In this document: positions 6,340-10,409 of the stretch, piece by piece | Position numbering within the stretch: position 1 is the stretch's first letter | Layout: the number at the start of each line of letters is the position of its first letter | Source: Gemmatimonadota bacterium | GTDB lineage: Bacteria > ARS69 | NCBI GenBank assembly: GCA_020431545.1 | Contig: JAGQIB010000562.1 | Coordinates: forward strand, 1-10,409 | Reading direction: 5' to 3' | DNA length: 10,409 nt | The notes under the pieces: generated by a model | Told to the model about the DNA's origin: nothing | What the model saw: only the letters and a program-made list of their open reading frames with translations | The model's database searches: none | Program-made: the position numbers and the translations under genes

Positions 6340-6449
6340 GGACCTGCTCCCTCGGAAGCGACTCGCCGAGCCGGGGACGGGCTCAGGTTTCGGATGTCGC
6401 TTCCCCGTGGGGTTCAACGCTCTCCGCGGCCGGTGGTTCCGCCTCGCAC

Positions 6450-6480
6450 CGGAGGCCCCGTCCCCCGGGACGGTCCTCCG
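6450..6480 (-). terminator. Stem-loop after the PorV-like gene
   Basis: Outer arms 6450-6455 (CGGAGG) and 6475-6480 pair, then inner arms 6458-6463 (CCGTCC) and 6468-6473 pair around a 4-base loop, with a 2/1-base internal bulge. This gives 12 GC-rich pairs starting 21 bases after the stop codon at 6502. No T-tract follows on the minus strand. It probably marks the 3' end of the receptor/secreted protein/PorV-like transcript, or protects it from exonucleases. Confidence 0.5.
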
Positions 6481-6501
6481 GGCGGTTGCGACGCGAGGAC
6501 G

Positions 6502-7467
6502 CTAGAACCGCAGCTCCGCGGAGAACTTGTGCGTGTCGTCCAGAACGTCCATCTGGCTCCACGCGTAGTCGATGCGCATCCAGGACGAGGCGCCGGTGGG
6601 GAACTCGACGCCGAACCCGGAAGTGAGACGCTCTTCGTCGCGGTTGTACCGATAGCCGGCGCGGAGCTGAAGCTTCACGTTCGGCTCGAACTTCTTGAGC
6701 GTGTACTCGCCGCCGAGACTCGCCCGCTCCGCGTTGTCGGCCGGGTGATCGAACTGGAACGCCACCAGCAGGTTGTGGTCCTCGGACGAGTACGCGTCCA
6801 TCGCCGCGCCGACCTTGAACATCGTGGGCAGCGGGAACGAGTCGTCGATGAACGTCATCGACGGCCCGAGGCTCTGAATGGCCATTCCGATCCGGATCGT
6901 CTTGTAGTCCGTGAAGTACAGCGTGCCGAGGTCGAGCACGAAGCCATCCGCGTTCTCGTCCTCGAGACCCATGTGGAGGTACTTCGCGGTGAAGCCGAAC
7001 GCGAACCGGTCGATGAGGTTCTTCGACCAGGTCATGGCGAGGTTGAAGTCGCCCGCGTCGAAGTTCTCGCCGGTTCCTTCCGGCGCGTACACGGTGCGGA
7101 CCGCCATCGGATCCATCTGCAGGATGGTCGAGCTGAACGCGTACGAACCCGGCAGGCCGTGGTACGTGAACGCGTAGCCCACGAACTCGTGCGAGAGGCC
7201 GGCCGCCCACGTGGAGTGGTTCAGCGTGAGGTAGCTCTTCCCGTCCAGCGTGATCCGCGCCACGCCCGCGGGATTCCACCAGATGGCGCTCGCGTCGTCC
7301 GCCACCGCGACGAACGCCTCGCCCATGCCGACGGCTCGGGCACCGACCCCGATCTTGAGGAACTGGGCCCCGGCCGTTCCGACCTTCCGGAAGATCGCGG
7401 CAGCATTCGCGTCCGCAGCGGCCAGGAGGATCGTCGCCGTCAGGGCAACCGTCAGGATCCTCTTCAC
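6502..7467 (-). CDS. PorV/PorQ-family outer-membrane beta-barrel protein, 321 aa, GTG start
   Basis: This is a FadL-like barrel of the PorV/PorQ (UPF0164) family. In Bacteroidota, PorV (LptO) works in type IX secretion, moving cargo from the translocon to the surface attachment complex. The signal peptide is MKRILTVALTATILLAAADA with cleavage near ANA (residue 22). The family signature follows at once: GTAGAQFLKIGVGARAVGMG (30-49), then AFVAVADDASAIWWNPAG (51-68). The rest is alternating strands with aromatic girdles (YLTLNHSTWAAGLSHEFVGY; FAFGFTAKYLHMGLED; VKLQLRAGYRYNRDEE), ending FSAELRF with a terminal Phe as barrel proteins require. The start is the GTG at 7465-7467, with a textbook AAAGGAGG five bases upstream. 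An in-frame ATG at 7548 would overlap the preceding gene and spoil the signal peptide. It lies 55 bp after the secreted-protein gene, so cargo and shuttle may be co-transcribed. Family call is strong; T9SS involvement is inference. Confidence 0.9.
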   Translation of the reverse strand: MKRILTVALTATILLAAADANAAAIFRKVGTAGAQFLKIGVGARAVGMGEAFVAVADDASAIWWNPAGVARITLDGKSYLTLNHSTWAAGLSHEFVGYAFTYHGLPGSYAFSSTILQMDPMAVRTVYAPEGTGENFDAGDFNLAMTWSKNLIDRFAFGFTAKYLHMGLEDENADGFVLDLGTLYFTDYKTIRIGMAIQSLGPSMTFIDDSFPLPTMFKVGAAMDAYSSEDHNLLVAFQFDHPADNAERASLGGEYTLKKFEPNVKLQLRAGYRYNRDEERLTSGFGVEFPTGASSWMRIDYAWSQMDVLDDTHKFSAELRF

Positions 7468-7472
7468 ACCTG

Positions 7473-7480
7473 CCTCCTTT
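7473..7480 (-). promoter_or_regulatory. Ribosome-binding site deciding the GTG start of the PorV-like gene
   Basis: AAAGGAGG, complementary to the 16S 3' end over eight bases, ends five bases before the GTG at 7467. It overrides the longer ATG-initiated frame that begins at 7548 inside the upstream gene. Confidence 0.8.
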
Positions 7481-7522
7481 GACCCACGGGCCGAATCCAG
7501 CCGGCCGGGCAGCGGCCTCACC

Positions 7523-9700
7523 TTATCGAATGATGACAAATTTGCCAACCTTCTCGGACCCGTCGATGAGTGACTTGACGTGGTAGATGTAGACTCCGCT
7601 GACGGTGTCCTGGTTGTTCTTCGAGATCAGGTTCCAGCTCGTGATTCCGGAGTCGTTCTCCCGACTCAACGCCTCGTCGTGTTCCAGGGTCACGACGTGG
7701 TCTCCGGCCACGGTGAAGATCCGGATCTCCGCTCTTGCCGGCAGGTTGAAGAACTTGATTCTTCGCCCCGTGGGCTCGAAGTTCGTCTCCGCGAGATCCC
7801 AAGGCGCCGATCCCTTGTACGGGTTAGGCACGACGTAGACGTCGTCCAGGGTCTGGGTGGGCGTCGTCTGCGGCATCACGCGGACCATGTTCTGAGTGAA
7901 CTTCCCGTACTTCGGCTCGCCGCCGGGCGCCCGGACGTAGGTCGTGTCCGAACCGTTCACCTCCACGCGGAACTCGCCCTTGTCGTAGGCGGTCACGGCG
8001 TACCAGTACCAGAATCCGTTCTGGACGCGCGTGTCGACGTACCGGTACTTGCCGATGCCCAGCCCCCCGGTGTCGATCATCGACAGCTCCGTGCTGTCGA
8101 AGTCCGCGATGAGGCGCCACATGTCGTCCGACGGAATGGCGGACTCGCGTCGCCAGCCCTCGGCCTTCCAGACCTGGTACCCGGCAAAGTCCTCGATGCG
8201 GGTCAACGGGTCCGCGATGTCCTCCGGGAAGTCGTCCCACTCCACGGTGACGCTCTTGTCTCCGGCGGTCACCTCGATGTTCGGCGGAGGCGGAGGCGAA
8301 CTCGTGGCCCAGTGGATCACGTCCCCGGTCGCGATGTCCGTGAAGCCGTCGTACACGCGCTGCGCCTGGATCGGATTCCCGAAGTTGGGACGCCGGACGA
8401 GTCCGCCGAGCCCATCCGGCACCTCCACCATCTCGTCCATCACGAACGCGACCTGGAACGTGAGCGTGGAACCGGCCGGGATGCGCGAGAACGGTCCGGC
8501 CGAAACCAGGAACCGGTAGTCGTTCGCGCGAGTCGTCGGCTGATCGATGGTCCGCGCCGTGTCGTTCAGACCCCGGAGGAATCGGTACCGATCGAGATCG
8601 TTGCGCGGATCCTGATCACCGCCCGACCAGATGCGGAACGCGTGGATCCCGACCTCGCGGGGCGCGAGTGCTTCGCTCGGATCAGCCGCCGTCGTGTCCG
8701 TGGTGTGACCGAGGAACATCACGCCGCAATAGCCGGGGACGTCGTCGGCACCGTTCTGGCCGCCGAGCTCGTCGAAGATGTAGCCGAGCGTCAGCTTGAG
8801 ACGCCGCGGGTCCCCGATCTCCGGCACGATCGTGGTGTCGAGCGAGGCGAACGCTCCCTGGTCGTCCTGCCAGTAGTCGAGATCGTTGTCGTCGATGCCC
8901 ACGTCGCCGTCGACCATGAAACCGATGTAGCACTTGTTGATGTCCCAGCCGTCGCCGCCGTTGTCGAGCTGAGGCGAGATGTTCTGGACCTTGAACTCCA
9001 CGCCCACGAAGTCGTCGAACGACGGATCCGTCCAGACGTAGCTCTCCTGGGTCACACGAAGGCCGAGCGGCGTGTGCTTGTCCGCCTCGTCCGGGAAGAA
9101 CTGGTTGAAGAACACGGACGTGTCGTAGTAGACGGTGCGGTACATCTGCTGCGAGATGCCGGCGAAGTCCTCGTCGATGCGCCCGTCGCCGTCGTTGTCC
9201 GCGCCGTCGAGCGGGTCCTCGTCGATCTGGCCGTCGCCGTCGTCGTCGAATCGGCGCAGGCCGTTCGGGGCGCCTTCGAAGGTGACGCAGATCCCCTCGG
9301 GCGGGCTGCCGCAGCCTTCGTTCAACGTGCGGTTGTAGAACTCACCGAACTGGTAGAGACCGGCGGACACCAGCGTGTCCTCGGCCCCGCCCCGGTCGAC
9401 GACGCCGCCCACCCAGATGCCGGCCGCGTACAGGTAGTTGTTGTTCGATCCCGCGGGCCACTCGCACGACGGGTTCGTGGCGTCGCCGCCCGCCCGTCCG
9501 AACCGGCCCCGGTTGGACACGTGCAGCAGCACGTTCCCGGCATCGTGGAACCAGCCCGCGAATTCGTCGATACGACCGAGCGGCCGCGCCTCGTTGCCGT
9601 GCTCGGTCGCTGCGACCGGATCGCTGCTCGCGAACAGCAAGGCGCCGCCGATCACGCCCACCAGCGATGCGCCGGCGATCGCCCCCGCCAACCTTCTCAT
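7523..9700 (-). CDS. Large secreted protein with C-terminal T9SS/FlgD-like sorting domain, 725 aa
   Basis: A predicted surface or secreted protein. The signal peptide is MRRLAGAIAGASLVGVIGGA with cleavage near VAA (residue 31). The N-terminal half (~35-450) is an unrecognised beta-rich region with NNNYLYAAGIWVGGVVDRGG and Asp-rich calcium-binding-type repeats DDDGDGQIDED (152-162) and DNDGDGRIDED (168-178). After a poly-Pro linker (SPPPPPNIEV, ~468) comes a fibronectin-III-like domain (~470-591: SVTVEWDDF, FAGYQVWKAEGW, FWYWYAVTAYDKG). The last ~105 residues form a FlgD/type A sorting domain: VYVVPNPYKG (621-630), RIKFFNLPARAEIRIFTVAG, GVYIYHVKS and the terminal KVGKFVIIR. The ATG at 9700 is chosen because GGGAGG at 9710-9715 is nine bases upstream; an ATG at 9709 leaves no gap to it, and the frame to 9757 overlaps the receptor gene. 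It lies between a TonB-dependent receptor and a PorV-like gene, which fits type IX cargo. The substrate or ligand is unknown. Confidence 0.85.
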   Translation of the reverse strand: MRRLAGAIAGASLVGVIGGALLFASSDPVAATEHGNEARPLGRIDEFAGWFHDAGNVLLHVSNRGRFGRAGGDATNPSCEWPAGSNNNYLYAAGIWVGGVVDRGGAEDTLVSAGLYQFGEFYNRTLNEGCGSPPEGICVTFEGAPNGLRRFDDDGDGQIDEDPLDGADNDGDGRIDEDFAGISQQMYRTVYYDTSVFFNQFFPDEADKHTPLGLRVTQESYVWTDPSFDDFVGVEFKVQNISPQLDNGGDGWDINKCYIGFMVDGDVGIDDNDLDYWQDDQGAFASLDTTIVPEIGDPRRLKLTLGYIFDELGGQNGADDVPGYCGVMFLGHTTDTTAADPSEALAPREVGIHAFRIWSGGDQDPRNDLDRYRFLRGLNDTARTIDQPTTRANDYRFLVSAGPFSRIPAGSTLTFQVAFVMDEMVEVPDGLGGLVRRPNFGNPIQAQRVYDGFTDIATGDVIHWATSSPPPPPNIEVTAGDKSVTVEWDDFPEDIADPLTRIEDFAGYQVWKAEGWRRESAIPSDDMWRLIADFDSTELSMIDTGGLGIGKYRYVDTRVQNGFWYWYAVTAYDKGEFRVEVNGSDTTYVRAPGGEPKYGKFTQNMVRVMPQTTPTQTLDDVYVVPNPYKGSAPWDLAETNFEPTGRRIKFFNLPARAEIRIFTVAGDHVVTLEHDEALSRENDSGITSWNLISKNNQDTVSGVYIYHVKSLIDGSEKVGKFVIIR
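9167..9247 (-). repeat. Two Asp/Gly-rich calcium-binding-type repeats within the secreted protein
   Basis: Two copies of D-x-D-G-D-G-x-I-D-E-D, separated by five residues (PLDGA), are encoded here. The pattern resembles thrombospondin type 3 and dockerin-like calcium loops, with Asp at every coordinating position. Bound calcium would stabilise the protein after export. Confidence 0.7.
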
Positions 9701-9750
9701 TCCGATCATCCTCCCGCGGCCGCCCGTCCGGGTGAGCTCCCGCTCGATTT

Positions 9751-10409
9751 CTACCACTCGAACTGCACCCCGACGCGGAACGAACGCGGCTCACTGTAGA
9801 CCCGCGGATCGTTGAGCGGCACGAGGATGTCTTCCGGCGCGCCGATCGTGTCGGCGAGGTTGTAGGCGCCGCCGAGCTCACCGAACTCGGTGTAGTACTC
9901 CTGGTAGTACTCGTTCGTCGGCGTGGGGAACAGATACGGGCGGTCGGTGCGGACGTTCTGGCGATCGAGGATGTTTCGACCTTCCACGAACATCCGGAAC
10001 TCCTGCCCGTACAGCGAGTACTGCTTGTTCCCCTTGAACGCCAGCGTCATCGTGGCCGGCAGCCGGAGCGTGTTGATGTCCTCGGCGTTCGTCGTCCGCT
10101 GTCCGAGACGTCGCGGCGTGACCGGCGAGCCGGAGGCGATCGAGAAGTCGAAGTTGAGTCCCCACACGCCCGGGTCCGAGAAGTACAGGTACGCGCTGAG
10201 CACGTGCGTCCGGTCCCAGTCGAGCGGCACTTCCTTGATCGGCTCGCGATCGAGACCCTGCGACGCCACGACGGCGCCCTGGTTCACGTCGGACGAGGAG
10301 CCGGTGGCGCGCGACAGCGTGTACGACACGCCGCCCTGCCAGTAGCTCGAGAAGTTCTTGTCCACCGCGAGCTCGAATCCGCGGACCGAGCCGTAGTCCT
10401 TGTTCACGA
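9751..10409 (-). CDS. TonB-dependent outer-membrane receptor, C-terminal part (runs off right edge)
   Basis: These are the last ~219 codons of a TonB-dependent receptor; the plug, TonB box and most of the barrel lie beyond the right edge. The frame is open through base 10409, and the GTG at 10407 is an internal Val rather than a start. Seen here are late barrel strands: GFELAVDKNFSSYWQGGVSY, PLDWDRTHVLSAYLYF, WGLNFDFSIASGSPVTP, FRMFVEGRNILDRQNVR and the terminal FRVGVQFEW. The 'D-W-D-R-T-H' strand followed by 'G-S-P-x-T-P' and the 'N-I-L-D' segment near the end are typical of the Oar/carboxypeptidase-regulatory-like branch. The last residue is Trp instead of the usual Phe, still aromatic as the BAM signal requires. 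The secreted-protein gene follows 50 bp after its stop, suggesting one transcript. A Ton motor operon lies ~5 kb downstream on the same strand. Substrate is unknown. Confidence 0.88.
   Translation of the reverse strand, partial: VNKDYGSVRGFELAVDKNFSSYWQGGVSYTLSRATGSSSDVNQGAVVASQGLDREPIKEVPLDWDRTHVLSAYLYFSDPGVWGLNFDFSIASGSPVTPRRLGQRTTNAEDINTLRLPATMTLAFKGNKQYSLYGQEFRMFVEGRNILDRQNVRTDRPYLFPTPTNEYYQEYYTEFGELGGAYNLADTIGAPEDILVPLNDPRVYSEPRSFRVGVQFEW

Noticed and set aside
4804..7482. Open frame of 892 codons on the plus strand
   Set aside because: It is antisense to the GWxTD and PorV-like genes, both clearly recognised with signal peptides and ribosome-binding sites. The product is His/Arg/Val/Leu-rich low-complexity sequence with no domain, as expected from the shadow frame of GC-rich genes.
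7468..7548. Longer N-terminus for the PorV-like protein starting at 7548
   Set aside because: It would overlap the end of the upstream gene and bury the signal peptide. The GTG at 7467 has an ideal AAAGGAGG.
9701..9757. Longer N-terminus for the secreted protein starting at 9757
   Set aside because: The start overlaps the receptor stop and lacks a ribosome-binding site. The extra residues precede a complete signal peptide that starts at 9700 with a well-spaced GGGAGG.
7580..9799. Open frame of 739 codons on the plus strand
   Set aside because: It is antisense to the secreted T9SS-like protein and crosses into the receptor gene. Its composition is Arg/Val/His-rich with no recognisable motif.

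Overview
The window is a high-GC (visibly well above 60%), densely packed stretch of a Gram-negative chromosome. All ten genes lie on the minus strand, so the biological reading order runs from high to low coordinates. Several gene types occur together: a TonB-dependent receptor, a large secreted protein with a T9SS/FlgD-like C-terminal domain, a PorV/PorQ-type barrel, a GWxTD-domain protein and ExbB/ExbD/TonB sets. This points to the FCB superphylum or a high-GC relative (Eisenbacteria, Krumholzibacteriota, Latescibacterota or Gemmatimonadota-like) rather than Proteobacteria. That placement is inferred from gene content, not from a marker gene.

Reading order, right to left. (1) 10409-6339: the C-terminal third or less of a TonB-dependent outer-membrane receptor. 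It is followed by a secreted ~725-residue protein with calcium-binding-type DxDGDG repeats, an FnIII-like domain and a C-terminal sorting-type domain, then a PorV/PorQ-family outer-membrane barrel, then a ~539-residue GWxTD-domain lipoprotein-like or periplasmic protein. Gaps are about 50 bp inside the first three genes; a strong stem-loop separates the barrel gene from the GWxTD gene. (2) 4719-4443: the longest non-coding stretch (277 bp). It carries a GC-rich stem-loop, a near-consensus sigma-70 promoter (TTGACA, 18 bp, TAAAAT) firing leftward, a ~125-nt leader, and a small hairpin over the ExbB ribosome-binding site. (3) 4442-1359: a five-gene Ton motor operon, exbB, exbD, a second exbD, tonB, a second tonB. 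(4) 1358-1: a perfect 13-bp inverted repeat, then a five-helix YIP1-family membrane protein, then the first 138 codons of a TolC-family outer-membrane efflux protein that runs off the left edge. This last gene is open at the edge and would be missed by an ORF search that requires a stop codon.

How it may work together: ExbB/ExbD/TonB use the proton gradient to energise outer-membrane receptors, and such a receptor sits about 5 kb upstream on the same strand. The secreted protein and the PorV-like barrel resemble a type IX cargo and its outer-membrane shuttle. The module therefore looks like an outer-membrane transport and surface-display island: a Ton motor with duplicated ExbD and TonB subunits, a receptor, a surface protein and a shuttle, next to the start of a TolC-type efflux locus. 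I see no tRNA, rRNA, CRISPR array, insertion sequence or phage gene. Long open frames on the plus strand are antisense shadows caused by high GC.
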